Assembly: GCF_008086115.1 (NCBI RefSeq)
Contig: NZ_VSIY01000003.1
Span: 434,001 to 498,000, forward strand
Origin: Maritimibacter fusiformis
GTDB lineage: Bacteria > Pseudomonadota > Alphaproteobacteria > Rhodobacterales > Rhodobacteraceae
Direction of reading: 5' to 3'
DNA: 64,000 bases
The notes below the pieces were generated by a model. That model searched no databases and was not told where the DNA came from. It saw nothing but the letters and a program-made list of their open reading frames with translations. The position numbers and the translations under genes were made by a program. Position 1 is the stretch's first letter. Each line of letters starts with the position of its first letter. This document shows positions 25,368 to 35,000 of the stretch, in pieces.

Positions 25368-26039
25368 ATGGGCGACTACGACACGCTTTCCGCCCTCCTC
25401 GCCGCGCGCCACTCCTGCCGCGCCTTTCGCCCCGACCCGGTGGACCGCGCCGACATCGAGCGCATCCTGACCGCCGCCCAGCGCGTGCCGACCTGGTGCA
25501 ATTCGCAGCCCTGGCAGGTTGTTGTGACCTCGGGCGAGGAAACCTACCGCCTGCGCGCGGCCCTGACCGCCGAGGCGGCACGCGCGCCGCAAAACCCCGA
25601 CCTGCCCTTCCCGACCGCCTACACCGGCGCGCGGCAAGAGCGACGGCGCACCTGCGGCTGGCAACTTTATGCCGCGGTCGGGGTTGCCAGGGGCGACCGC
25701 GCCGCCTCGGCCCGCCAGATGATGCAGAACTTCGCCTTCTTCGGCGCGCCGCACGTGGCGCTGATCACTTCGGCGACAGAGCTTGGTGGCTACGGCGCGC
25801 TCGATTGCGGCGGCTTCATCACCGGCTTCACCCTCGCCGCGCAGGCACTTGGCATCGCCACCATCGCCCAGGCCGCGCCGGCGGGCTTCTCGCCCTTCCT
25901 GCACGACTGGTTCGACCTCGGGCCAGAGCGCATGGTGCTGGCGGTCGTGTCCTTCGGCCATGCCGACCCCGACCACCCGGCCAACAGCTTTCGCACCAGT
26001 CGCGCGCCGCTTGACGAATGGGTCACCTGGCGCGGCTGA
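25368..26039 (+). CDS. nitroreductase family protein
   Basis: A 223-residue FMN-dependent oxidoreductase of the nitroreductase superfamily. The N-terminal LLAARHSCRAFRPDPVDRAD gives the FMN phosphate-binding Arg and Ser; PTWCNSQPWQVVV and the C-terminal GIATIAQAAP also fit. It would reduce nitroaromatics, quinones or similar compounds with NAD(P)H. Its ATG is one base after the upstream stop (TGAGATG), so it is probably co-transcribed with the TelA operon. A terminator follows. Confidence 0.9.
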   Translation: MGDYDTLSALLAARHSCRAFRPDPVDRADIERILTAAQRVPTWCNSQPWQVVVTSGEETYRLRAALTAEAARAPQNPDLPFPTAYTGARQERRRTCGWQLYAAVGVARGDRAASARQMMQNFAFFGAPHVALITSATELGGYGALDCGGFITGFTLAAQALGIATIAQAAPAGFSPFLHDWFDLGPERMVLAVVSFGHADPDHPANSFRTSRAPLDEWVTWRG

Positions 26040-26045
26040 GGCATG

Positions 26046-26072
26046 AAAAAGGGGCGGTCGCCCGCCCCCTTC
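26046..26072 (-). terminator. terminator between nitroreductase and hsp20
   Basis: GGGGCGG and CCGCCCC pair around TCGC. The T tract lies on the minus-strand 3' side (CCCCTTTTTC), so it mainly ends the hsp20 transcript and may also affect the opposing operon. Confidence 0.75.
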
Positions 26073-26099
26073 TCTCGCGTCCCGAGGTGCACCTCCCGG

Positions 26100-26513
26100 T
26101 CAGCTTTTCTTGATCTTGATGGTCTTGGCCTCGGCCGATTTCGGTGCGGATTTCGGCACCGTCACGGTCAGAACCCCATCCTTCAGCCCGGCCTCGATCT
26201 TGGATGCATCCGCATCCGGCGGCAGCCGGAACGAGCGGCTGAACGACCCGAACTGGCGCTCCGAGAAATACCAAGTCTCGCCCTTCTCCTCGCGCTCGCT
26301 TTTCTTCTCGCCGCGGACCTGCACGACACCGTCGTTCACGGTCAGGTCGATGTCCTTTTCCTCCACGCCCGGCAATTCCAGCGTGATGGTATAGACATCC
26401 TCGGCCAGCTTGGCATCGGATGCGGGCGACAGGAATTCTGCCAGCCGCGTTCCGAAGGTCTTGAAGGGATCATAGAGCGACGGCCACAGGCCGGATTGCG
26501 ATTTTTCAACCAT
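26100..26513 (-). CDS. Hsp20/alpha-crystallin small heat-shock protein
   Basis: A 137-residue small chaperone that holds unfolding proteins. The alpha-crystallin domain covers about residues 35-125, with VYTITLELPGVEEKDIDLTV and the closing ASKIEAGLKDGVLTVTVPKS. Upstream on the minus strand CCCCAGATAT (26546-26537) resembles the -10 box of sigma-32 (RpoH) promoters, though the -35 is not clear. GAAAGGAGG precedes the start. It is monocistronic. Confidence 0.92.
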   Translation of the reverse strand: MVEKSQSGLWPSLYDPFKTFGTRLAEFLSPASDAKLAEDVYTITLELPGVEEKDIDLTVNDGVVQVRGEKKSEREEKGETWYFSERQFGSFSRSFRLPPDADASKIEAGLKDGVLTVTVPKSAPKSAEAKTIKIKKS

Positions 26514-26649
26514 GATAGCCTCCTTTCCTATGCTGCATATCTGGGGTCGGGTTTTCGTGTTGTGAAGAGCCTGCGAAACCTTGCCGCAGCCGTGGACGAA
26601 GGCCGCGCGCCGGGCTATGTCTGGGCGCTGACATCACAAGGAGCGCCCG

Positions 26650-27552
26650 ATGATCCTCTGCGCAGGCGAAGCCCTGATCGACATGCTGCCGCGCGAAACC
26701 CGCGACGGCGAAGCCGCCTTCGCCCCCTATCCCGGCGGCGCGGTCTTCAACACGGCGGTGGCGCTGGGGCGGCTGGGGGCCGACACCGGGTTCTTCTCGG
26801 GCATCTCGACCGACCTGTTCGGCCAGCGCCTGGCCGATGCGCTCACCGCCGCGAAGGTCGACGCCAGCTTTGCCCGGCACGGTCCAAGGCCCACCACGCT
26901 CGCTTTCGTCACCCTCGAGGGCGGCCATGCCCAATACGCCTTTTATGACGAGAACACCGCCGGGCGTATGCTGACCCCGGGCGACCTGCCCGAGGTGCCC
27001 GAGGCAGTCGATGCGCTGTTTTTCGGCGGCATTTCCCTCGCCGTCGACCCCTGCGGCGGTGCCTACAGCGCCCTGATGCTGCGCGAGGCGCCGCGCCGCG
27101 TCACCATGATCGACCCCAACGTGCGCCCCGGCTTCATCGCCGAGCCGGACGCCTACCGCGCCCGCATCGACGCGCTTCTGGCGGTGGCCGATATCGTCAA
27201 GGTCTCCGACGAAGACCTCGCCTGGCTCGGCCATGATGTCGAGGCGCTCCTGTCGATGGGCGCCCGCCTCGTCTGCCTCACCCGGGGGGCGCATGGCGTG
27301 CAGGCGTTCTGGCCCGGCGGCGAGGTTTTCGTGCCCGCGAAACCGGCCGAGGTGGTCGACACGGTCGGCGCCGGCGACACTTTCAACGCGGGGCTTCTGG
27401 CCGGGCTGGACCGCGCCGGGCTGCTCGACAAACAGGCGCTTGCCAACCTCACCGAAGAGGGCATCGTCCCCGCGCTCGAGCTTGGCACCGCCGCCGCCGC
27501 CATCACCGTCAGCCGCGCCGGCGCCAACCCGCCTTGGGAGCATGAGCTGTGA
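26650..27552 (+). CDS. PfkB-family sugar kinase, probable fructokinase
   Basis: A 300-residue ribokinase-fold kinase. It has the N-terminal [35 protein letters not shown] for the substrate lid, and the C-terminal signature [13 protein letters not shown] with catalytic Asp243. It phosphorylates a furanose, most likely fructose, using ATP. Its stop overlaps the start of dtd, so the two are co-translated. Confidence 0.88.
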   Translation: MILCAGEALIDMLPRETRDGEAAFAPYPGGAVFNTAVALGRLGADTGFFSGISTDLFGQRLADALTAAKVDASFARHGPRPTTLAFVTLEGGHAQYAFYDENTAGRMLTPGDLPEVPEAVDALFFGGISLAVDPCGGAYSALMLREAPRRVTMIDPNVRPGFIAEPDAYRARIDALLAVADIVKVSDEDLAWLGHDVEALLSMGARLVCLTRGAHGVQAFWPGGEVFVPAKPAEVVDTVGAGDTFNAGLLAGLDRAGLLDKQALANLTEEGIVPALELGTAAAAITVSRAGANPPWEHEL

Positions 27553-27986
27553 GGGCGCTGGTCCAGCGCGTCTCCGAGGCCCGCGTGGTCGTCGACGGCG
27601 AGACCACCGGCGAAATCGGCCCCGGCCTGATGATCCTGGTCTGCGCCATGGACGGCGACACCGAGGCCCAGGCCGACGCCCTCGCCGCCAAGATCGCCAA
27701 GCTGCGCATCTTCAAGGACGATGCGGGCAAGATGAACCGGTCGCTGCTCGACACCGGGGGCGCGGCGCTGGTGGTCAGCCAGTTCACCCTGGCCGCCGAC
27801 ACCTCGCGCGGCAACCGCCCCGGCTTTTCCACCGCCGCGGCGCCGGACACCGGCGAACGCCTCTATGAATATTTCACCGCCCAACTCGCCGCCCAGGGCA
27901 TCGAGACCGCCCAGGGCCGCTTCGGCGCCGACATGAAGGTCAGCCTGACAAACGACGGCCCGGTCACGATCTGGCTCGAAACCTGA
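27549..27986 (+). CDS. dtd: D-aminoacyl-tRNA deacylase
   Basis: A 145-residue proofreading enzyme that removes D-amino acids (and glycine from tRNA-Ala) from charged tRNA. It has the family motifs SQFTLAAD and [10 protein letters not shown], the latter providing the cis-Pro selectivity loop, and [18 protein letters not shown] at the start. The GTG start overlaps the kinase stop as GTGA. It is convergent with hisG. Confidence 0.95.
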   Translation: MRALVQRVSEARVVVDGETTGEIGPGLMILVCAMDGDTEAQADALAAKIAKLRIFKDDAGKMNRSLLDTGGAALVVSQFTLAADTSRGNRPGFSTAAAPDTGERLYEYFTAQLAAQGIETAQGRFGADMKVSLTNDGPVTIWLET

Positions 27987-28022
27987 ACGCGTCCGGGTTG
28001 CGGACATCGAGGGGTCCAAAGC

Positions 28023-28721
28023 CTATCCGCCGATCCCCAGCTTTGCCTCCAGCGCCGCCATCACCCGCCGATCCTCGTCCGACCAGGCCGCGCGGCGCGA
28101 CTTGAACAGCACCGCCTGCGAGCGGTGAACCGGCCCGCCCGACAGCACCTTGAGGTGATTGGCCCTCAGCGTCTCGCCGGTCGAGGTGATGTCGGCAATC
28201 GCCTCGGCGGTCTCGTTCTTCACCGCCCCCTCGGTCGCGCCCTGGCTGTCGACGAGCTGGTAATCCGCGACCCCGTGTTCGCGCAGCCAGTCGCGCACCA
28301 GCCGGTGATACTTGGTCGCGATGCGCAGCCGAAAGCCGTGACGACGCCGGAACTCGGCGGCGATGGCATCGAGATCATCAAGCGTGGTGCAGTCGACCCA
28401 GGCGCGCGGCACCGCGATGATCAGGTCGGCATGGCCAAACCCCATCTTGTCCAGCTCCACCACCTTCTGCTGCCAGTTCCCCAGCTTTTCGCGCACCAGG
28501 TCCGAGCCGGTGACGCCCAGGTGAATGCGCCCGGCGGCCAGTTCACGCGGGATTTCGCCCGCCGACAGCAGCACCAGTTCCAGCCCCTCGATCCCGAGGG
28601 CGGCACCGGCATATTCGCGCTCCGACCCGGTCCGCGCGAGCGTCACGCCGCGCGCGCCGAACCAGTCGAAGGTCTTTTCCATCAGCCGGCCCTTGGATGG
28701 CACACCCAGCTTCACCGTCAT
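28023..28721 (-). CDS. hisG: ATP phosphoribosyltransferase, short form
   Basis: The first enzyme of histidine synthesis (232 aa), joining ATP and PRPP. This is the short form without the regulatory C-terminal domain and needs HisZ, encoded just upstream and overlapping it by 4 nt. Motifs: LGVPSKGRLMEKTFDWFGAR at the N-terminus and IADITSTGETLRANHLKVL for the PRPP site. It is the last gene of the hisS-hisZ-hisG run. Confidence 0.96.
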   Translation of the reverse strand: MTVKLGVPSKGRLMEKTFDWFGARGVTLARTGSEREYAGAALGIEGLELVLLSAGEIPRELAAGRIHLGVTGSDLVREKLGNWQQKVVELDKMGFGHADLIIAVPRAWVDCTTLDDLDAIAAEFRRRHGFRLRIATKYHRLVRDWLREHGVADYQLVDSQGATEGAVKNETAEAIADITSTGETLRANHLKVLSGGPVHRSQAVLFKSRRAAWSDEDRRVMAALEAKLGIGG

Positions 28722-29821
28722 GCCCCTGCCTCCTCGGCCAGACGCAGCAAAAGCTCGGGCCGGATCACGCCGCCGACCGCCGGTATCTCGCGCCCCTGCC
28801 CCAGCACCCGCGTCAGCGCGTCATAGCGCCCGCCGGTCGCCACCGGCGGCAGATCGGGGCGTCCCTCGGCGTAAAAACCGAACACGAAACCGTCGTAATA
28901 CTCCATCGAGGTGCGCCCATAGGCACCCTCGAAGGCCAGCGTGTCGATATCCACCCCCGCCGCCGCCAGCGCCTCGGCCCGCGCCGCAAACCGGTCCACC
29001 GCCGGGCCGATGGCCGGCATGTCGACGGCCAGATCGCGCAGATGCTCGGTCACGTTGGTCATGCTCTCGCTCAGACCCATGAGGTCATCGAGCAGCCCGA
29101 CCTCCTGGTCCGGGATCGGCGCGGCTTGCATGTCCTCGCGCAGCCAGTCGATCCGCGCGGCGATCTCGGCCTCGCTGCGCAGCCCCACCAGCGGCGCGTC
29201 GCAGGCCATCGGGTCGGGTTTGGCCAGCAGGTCCGCGCGCCCCTCGGGCATCGGCGTGCGCCCGGAAAACCGGTCGAGCAGGGTGCGAAACCGGCGCGGC
29301 CGCCACAGGTGCCGGAGCAGCGCGGCCTTGCGCCGCTCGGTCGTGGTCAGCCCGGCAATCGCGGCATGAAGCAGCCCCAGGTCGCCGGTCGCCACGCTCA
29401 GCCCGTAGGGCGCGAGCACCCGGTGAAACAGCGCAAACACCTCGGCATCGGCCCCCGCCAGCCGCGCCCGGTCAAAAAGCTCATAGCCCACCTGGAAATA
29501 CTCGGGCGCACGCTCGCTTTCATCCTCCTGCTTGCGAAACACCTCGCCCGCATAGGTATAGCGCGCCGGGTCCGCCCCGTTCGCCATGTGCATCCCGACA
29601 ATCGGCACGGTAAAGTCGGGCCGCAGCATCGCCTCGCCCATCGCCGGGTCGCTGGTGACATAGGCGCGCGCGCGGATGTCCTCGCCGTAAAGGTCGAGCA
29701 GCACCTCCGCCGGTTGCAGGATCGGCGTCTCGACCGGCTGCGCGCCCTCCGCCTCGAAAATCGCCATCAGCCGCGCGGCCTCGGCCCGGATCGCGGCCTT
29801 GTCAGCCATCGTCGCCGCCAT
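28718..29821 (-). CDS. hisZ: ATP phosphoribosyltransferase regulatory subunit
   Basis: A 367-residue HisRS paralogue that lacks tRNA ligase function and activates the short HisG, mediating histidine feedback. It has class II synthetase-like motif 2 ([16 protein letters not shown]) and motif 3-like [15 protein letters not shown] 29821 gives a 20-nt overlap with hisS; an ATG at 29809 is possible. The hisS-hisZ-hisG order couples histidine charging and synthesis. Confidence 0.93.
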   Translation of the reverse strand: MAATMADKAAIRAEAARLMAIFEAEGAQPVETPILQPAEVLLDLYGEDIRARAYVTSDPAMGEAMLRPDFTVPIVGMHMANGADPARYTYAGEVFRKQEDESERAPEYFQVGYELFDRARLAGADAEVFALFHRVLAPYGLSVATGDLGLLHAAIAGLTTTERRKAALLRHLWRPRRFRTLLDRFSGRTPMPEGRADLLAKPDPMACDAPLVGLRSEAEIAARIDWLREDMQAAPIPDQEVGLLDDLMGLSESMTNVTEHLRDLAVDMPAIGPAVDRFAARAEALAAAGVDIDTLAFEGAYGRTSMEYYDGFVFGFYAEGRPDLPPVATGGRYDALTRVLGQGREIPAVGGVIRPELLLRLAEEAGA

Positions 29822-31430
29822 GCGCCGCGATGATCTTCGCCACTTCCTTTACCAGGTCGCCCCGCGCCACTTCGACTTGCGAGGGGCGTTCCTTCCATTC
29901 CTCCAAGGTCGCACTCTCGGCGATCTGCGCGCCCAGGATCAGGTCTTTCACCTGCACCACGCCGCGCGCCTTCTCGTCCGCGCCCTCGATCACCGCCACG
30001 GGCGAGCCGCGTTTGTCGGCGTATTTCAACTGGTTGCCGAAGTTCTTGGGGTTGCCGAGATAGACCTCGGCGCGGATACCGGCGGCGCGCAACTCGCCCG
30101 CCATCGCCTGGTAATCCGCCATCCGGTCGCGGTCCATCACCGTCACCACCACCGGCCCGCGCGCCTCGACCCCGGCCCGGCCCTTGGCACGAAGCGCGGC
30201 CAGCAGCCGGTCGACGCCGATGGAAATCCCGGTCGCCGGCACCGCCTGCCCGGTGAACCGCTTGACCAGATCGTCATAACGCCCGCCTCCCGCAACGCTG
30301 CCGAACTGGCGCGGGCGGCCCTTGTCGTCGAGGATCTCGAAGGTCAGTTCCGCCTCGAACACCGGCCCGGTGTAGTAACCAAGGCCGCGCACGACGCTGG
30401 GGTCGATGACGATGCGGTCGGGTCCGTAGCCCTGGGCTTCGAGCAGGCCAGAGATCTGTTCGAGTTCTTCAACACCCTCTGCACCAACGCTGGAGTTCTC
30501 GACGACCTCTGACAGATACTTCAACATCATTCGGTTACGAGTTGCGAACGCCTCAGTCGAAACACTCAGCTTCTTTGCAACTACGGGGTCACGAGCATCC
30601 CGTGCATCTTGGATGTGCGATTTGACGCCTTTGGGCAGGTCTTTCGCTAACTCCAATCCGGCCACAAGGCGGCGATCCACTTCATCGCCTGCCATCAAGA
30701 ATGCGATCACCGGCCCGGCCTGTTCATCCGACAACCCGACCCCGTCGATATAGGCCCCCGACGCATCCAGTCGCCCCTTGCCCAGCAATTCGCGCACCCC
30801 CGCCTCGCCGACCTTGTCGAACTTGTCGATGGTGCGCAGCACGGCGGCGCGGGTGTCGTCCTCTGCGATGCCCGCGACCTCCAGAACCCCGTTCAGCACC
30901 TTGCGGTTGTTCACCCGGATCAGGTAGTCGCCGCGCTCGATCCCCACCGCCTCCAGCGTGTCGGCCAGCATCGCGCAGATCTCGGCATCCGCGGCCATGC
31001 TCGCCGACCCCACGGTGTCGGCATCACACTGATAAAACTGGCGAAACCGCCCCGGACCGGGCTTCTCATTGCGCCAGACCGGCCCCATCGCATAGCGCCG
31101 GTAGGGCGTCGGCAGGTCGTTGCGGTGCTGGGCATAGACCCGCGCCAGCGGCGCCGTCAGGTCATAGCGCAGCGCCAGCCACGTTTCGTCATCGGCCTCC
31201 TGCCAGGCAAACACGCCCTCGTTCGGACGATCCACATCGGGCAGGTATTTGCCCAACGCCTCGACCGTCTCCACCGCAGCACTTTCCAGCGCATCGAAGC
31301 CATAGCGGTGATAGACCTGCGCGATCCGGTCGAGCATCGCCTTGCGCTCGTCCACATCGGCCCCGAAATAGTCGCGAAACCCCTTGGGCGTCTCGGCCTT
31401 GGGCCGGGGCTGTTTCTTGTCCTTGGCCAT
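29802..31430 (-). CDS. hisS: histidyl-tRNA synthetase with a low-GC internal segment
   Basis: A class II synthetase that charges tRNA(His). It contains the family motifs [14 protein letters not shown] and [17 protein letters not shown] (motif 2), [20 protein letters not shown] (His-A) and [14 protein letters not shown] (motif 3). At 542 residues it is longer than the 420-500 usual for bacterial HisRS. Residues about 241-320, encoded by 30471-30710, use different codons (GTT, GCA, ACT, CGA). By hand count 95 of 180 bases at 30481-30660 are G or C, far below the flanks. That part may be an insert or a recombined segment. Confidence 0.95.
   Translation of the reverse strand: MAKDKKQPRPKAETPKGFRDYFGADVDERKAMLDRIAQVYHRYGFDALESAAVETVEALGKYLPDVDRPNEGVFAWQEADDETWLALRYDLTAPLARVYAQHRNDLPTPYRRYAMGPVWRNEKPGPGRFRQFYQCDADTVGSASMAADAEICAMLADTLEAVGIERGDYLIRVNNRKVLNGVLEVAGIAEDDTRAAVLRTIDKFDKVGEAGVRELLGKGRLDASGAYIDGVGLSDEQAGPVIAFLMAGDEVDRRLVAGLELAKDLPKGVKSHIQDARDARDPVVAKKLSVSTEAFATRNRMMLKYLSEVVENSSVGAEGVEELEQISGLLEAQGYGPDRIVIDPSVVRGLGYYTGPVFEAELTFEILDDKGRPRQFGSVAGGGRYDDLVKRFTGQAVPATGISIGVDRLLAALRAKGRAGVEARGPVVVTVMDRDRMADYQAMAGELRAAGIRAEVYLGNPKNFGNQLKYADKRGSPVAVIEGADEKARGVVQVKDLILGAQIAESATLEEWKERPSQVEVARGDLVKEVAKIIAAHGGDDG
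30471..30710. other. low-GC segment inside hisS
   Basis: About 240 bp with roughly 53 percent G+C within DNA near 70 percent. It encodes the charged helical stretch [20 protein letters not shown] up to [18 protein letters not shown]. The reading frame is intact on both sides. Differential codon use points to recent acquisition or gene conversion rather than a sequencing fault. Confidence 0.65.
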
Positions 31431-31552
31431 GATGCGTCCCGTCGTTGCCTCGGGCGCGGTTTATCCCGGCGCGCGCCACGGGGCAAGGCAGAGCGGTTGC
31501 CCCTCGCCCCCGCGCCGCCGCAGGGCTATGATCCGCGGCAAAGGAGCCGACA

Positions 31553-31753
31553 ATGGACGACCGTATCACCGCGCTGGAAGAACAGATCGCCCACCTGATC
31601 CGCGCGGTCGAAGACCTCTCGGACGTGGTCGCCCGCCAGGACCGCGAGATCGACCGGTTTGGCAAACGCCTGCACCTGCTGATCGAGCGCAGCCTCGAAC
31701 GCGACACCGAGGCCGAGATCGTGCTGACCGACCAACGCCCGCCGCACTGGTGA
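31553..31753 (+). CDS. slyX: SlyX family protein
   Basis: A 66-residue coiled-coil protein of the SlyX family: DDRITALEEQIAHLIRAVED, then LSDVVARQDREIDRFGKRLH and the usual C-terminal PPHW. Function is unknown despite wide conservation. AAAGGAG precedes the ATG. It is divergent from hisS, with a hairpin repeat starting 8 bp after its stop. Confidence 0.92.
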   Translation: MDDRITALEEQIAHLIRAVEDLSDVVARQDREIDRFGKRLHLLIERSLERDTEAEIVLTDQRPPHW

Positions 31754-31760
31754 GGCCGGG

Positions 31761-31812
31761 CCGGGGGACGCTGTCCCCCGGACCCCCTGAGGTATTTCGG
31801 CCAGAAAGAAAA
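31761..31812 (+). repeat. post-stop hairpin repeat, copy A
   Basis: A perfect stem CCGGGGGAC/GTCCCCCGG with GCT loop (31761-31781), followed by ACCCCCTGAGGTATTT and CGGCCAGAAAGAA. It lies 8 bp after slyX and is oriented away from it. Two related copies lie downstream of dnaE and of the P-type ATPase gene in the same orientation relative to their gene. It probably ends transcription or protects 3' ends. Confidence 0.75.
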
Positions 31813-31903
31813 GCAGATGGTTCAGCGTTTGTTAACTTGGTCGCTACTAAAGTCACGGCACGGTACAGGCTGAGGAGCCGATGACCGTCCAGGAAGAAGT
31901 CGG

Positions 31904-31929
31904 CCCGCACAGCACCTTGACTGTGCGGG
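31904..31929. terminator. hairpin between slyX and dnaE
   Basis: CCCGCACAG (31904-31912) and CTGTGCGGG (31921-31929) form a perfect 9-bp stem with an 8-nt loop, followed on the plus strand by TCGCGTTCTTTCT. It could be the terminator of a small RNA transcribed from about 31830, or a second terminator for dnaE on the other strand. The rest of the 300-bp gap (31754-32053) holds the two repeat copies. Confidence 0.5.
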
Positions 31930-31946
31930 TCGCGTTCTTTCTGTCG

Positions 31947-31997
31947 ATTTCTTTCTGGTGCAAATACCTCGGGGGTCTGGGGGCAGCGCCCCCAGGG
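31947..31997 (-). repeat. post-stop hairpin repeat, copy B
   Basis: On the minus strand, a perfect stem CTGGGGGC/GCCCCCAG with GCT loop (31995-31977), followed by ACCCCCGAGGTATTT and GCACCAGAAAGAA. It is placed about 58 bp after the dnaE stop and reads away from dnaE, matching copy A in sequence and relative orientation. Confidence 0.75.
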
Positions 31998-32053
31998 CCT
32001 GCGTGGCCCGAACGCACATGACACCTGCGCGCCCGCAGGGCGCTCCGCTCGGC

Positions 32054-35000
32054 TCACACCTCGTCGACGTTCACCACGCCGGGCAGCGATTTCAGCGCGC
32101 TCTTGACCTGCGGGTTCAAGGGAAAGCTGTCGCCCAGGCTGATGTCGATCTCAAAGGGCAGGTCCGGGTTCGTCAGGCACAGCGACACCTCGCCCGGCCG
32201 CGCCGAAGCCGCGCCACCCTGGGTCATCTCACCCGCCCGGGCCAGCATGTCATGCACGTTCGCCACCGCGTCCTCGCGCTCCACGAAGACCCTGAGCGCC
32301 ATGCCGCCGGCCTGCGCGACCACGTCGTCGACCGGCACCACCGAGCGGCCGATCGGGTCGAACTGGCCGTCGTTGAACCGCGCCTCGAGCGTCATCACCA
32401 CCGACAGGGTGCGCTCGAACACCAGCCGGCAGGCGTCGAAATCCTTGGCGAACAACGCCATGCCCGCGACCTGCCCGGTCGGGTCGGCGATGTTCATGCG
32501 GAAAAACCGGTTGCCCCGGCCCGACTTGCGCTCCTGCAGCGCCGACACCACCACGCCGACCTTGCCGACCGCCGCGCCCGCCTGTTCGGCCCTCTCGCGC
32601 AATTCTTCCAGCGTCATCGCCCCCTTGCGCCTGAGCGCCGGCAGGTAGTCGTCGAGCGGATGGCCCGACAGGTAGAACCCGATCGCCTTGTGCTCTTCGG
32701 CCAGCCGCTCGTTGGGCAGCCAGTCGGCCACCGGCGCGAGGCGCGGCTCGGGCAGGTCGTCACCCGCCTCGCCGAACAGCGACACCTGGGCCGAGGCGCG
32801 CTGCTCGTGGATCGCGGCGGAATAGTTCACCAGCGCGTCGAGCGCGTCGAACACCCGCCGCCGGTTCGGGTCGAGCACGTCGAACGCCCCGGCGCGCGCC
32901 AGCATTTCCATCGGGCGCTTGCCGATCCGCTTGAGGTCCACCCGCCGGGCGAAATCAAACAGCGTCACGAACGGCTTGTCGGGGCTGTCCGCGTCGTCCG
33001 GGTCCGCCCGGCGCCCCTCGACGATCAGCTTCATCGCCTCGGTGCCGACGTTCTTGAGCGCCCCCAGCCCATAGACCAACCGGCCCCCGGCCACGCTGAA
33101 CGCCGCCTGCGAGCGGTTCACGCAGGGCGGCACGATCTCGATATCCAGCCCGCGCCGCACCTCCTCGGCATAGATCGCAAGCTTGTCGGTCAGGTGGATG
33201 TCGCAATTCATCACCCCGGCCATGAACTCGACCGGGTGGTTGGCCTTGAGCCAGGCGGTCTGGTAACTGACCACCGCATAGGCCGCAGCGTGCGACTTGT
33301 TGAAGCCGTAGTTGGCGAATTTCTCCAGAAGGTCGAACACCTCCGACGCCTTGGCCTTGTCCACGCCATTGGCCTCGGCACCGGCGATGAACTTGGGCCG
33401 CTCCTTGGCCATCTCGGCGGCGATCTTCTTGCCCATCGCCCGGCGCAACAGGTCGGCGCCGCCCAGTGAATAGCCCGCCATCTCCTGCGCGATCTGCATC
33501 ACCTGTTCCTGGTAGACGATGATGCCCTGGGTTTCCTCGAGGATGTGGTCGATCAGCGGATGGATCGATTCAAGATCGCGCAGCCCGTTCTTGACCTCGC
33601 AATAGGTCGGGATGTTCTCCATCGGGCCGGGGCGATACAGCGCCACCAGCGCCACGATGTCCTCGATGCAGGTCGGGCGCATCCGCCTGAGCGCATCCAT
33701 CATGCCCGAGCTTTCCACCTGGAACACCGCCACCGTGCGCGCACTGGCATAGAGCTTGTAGGTGGCCTCGTCATCCAGCGGGATCGCGCCGATCTGGTTC
33801 TCCGCCCCCTCGGCGGGCTCATAGAGCCTGCGGCCATCCGCCCCGACATGCAGATCGCGGCCCGAGGCGTGGATCAGGTCGATGGCGTTCTGGATCACCG
33901 TCAGCGTCTTCAGCCCGAGAAAGTCGAACTTGACCAGCCCCGCCTGCTCCACCCACTTCATGTTGAACTGGGTCGCCGGCATGTCCGAGCGCGGGTCCTG
34001 GTAGAGCGGCACCAGCTCGTCCAGCGGCCGGTCCCCGATCACCACCCCGGCGGCATGGGTCGAGGCGTTGCGCAGCAACCCCTCAAGCTGCTGGGCATAG
34101 TCCAGAAGTCGCGCCACCACCTCCTCGCGCCGGGCCTCCTCATTGAGGCGCGGCTCGTCGGTGCGGGCCTTTTCGATCGACACGGGCTTCACGCCCTCGA
34201 CCGGGATGAGCTTGGACAGCCGGTCCACCTGCCCATAGGGCATCTGCAAGACCCGCCCCACGTCGCGCACCGCCGCCTTGGACAGAAGCGCGCCGAAGGT
34301 GATGATCTGCGCCACCTTCTCGCGCCCATACAACTCCTGGACGTAGTGGATCACCTCCTCGCGCCGGTCCATGCAGAAGTCGATGTCGAAGTCCGGCATC
34401 GACACCCGCTCGGGGTTCAGGAAACGCTCGAACAGCAGGCTGTAGCGCAAGGGATCGAGGTCGGTGATGGTCAGCGCATAGGCCACCAGCGAGCCCGCGC
34501 CCGAGCCACGCCCCGGCCCCACCGGGATGTTGTGATCCTTGGCCCATTTGATGAAATCGGCCACGATCAGGAAATAACCCGGAAAGCCCATCTGCTCGAT
34601 GATGCCCAGTTCGAAATCGAGCCGCGCCTCATACTCCGCCACCGGGGCGGCATGCGGGATCACCTCGAGCCGCGCGGCCAGCCCCGCCTTGGCCTGACGG
34701 CGCAACTCCTCGACCTCGTCATCGGCGAATTTCGGCAGGATCGGGTCGCGTTTCTCGACCTTGAAGGCGCAGCGCCGGGCGATCTCGACGGTGTTTTCCA
34801 GCGCTTCCGGCAGGTCCGCGAACAGCGCCGCCATTTCCTGCGGCGACTTGAAGTAATGCTGCGGCGTCAGCCTGCGGCGCGGCTCCTGCTGGTCGACATA
34901 GGCGCCCTCGGCGATGCAGATCAGCGCATCATGCGCCTCGTAGAGTTTCGATTTCGGAAAATACACGTCATTGGTCGCAACGATCGGCAGGCCCATCGCA

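Noticed and set aside
31881-32021. 46-codon frame after GAGGAG between slyX and dnaE
   Set aside because: It runs through repeat copy B and overlaps a hairpin. Composition at the end (GGLGAAPPGPAWPERT) is that of the repeat, so it is not supported as a gene.
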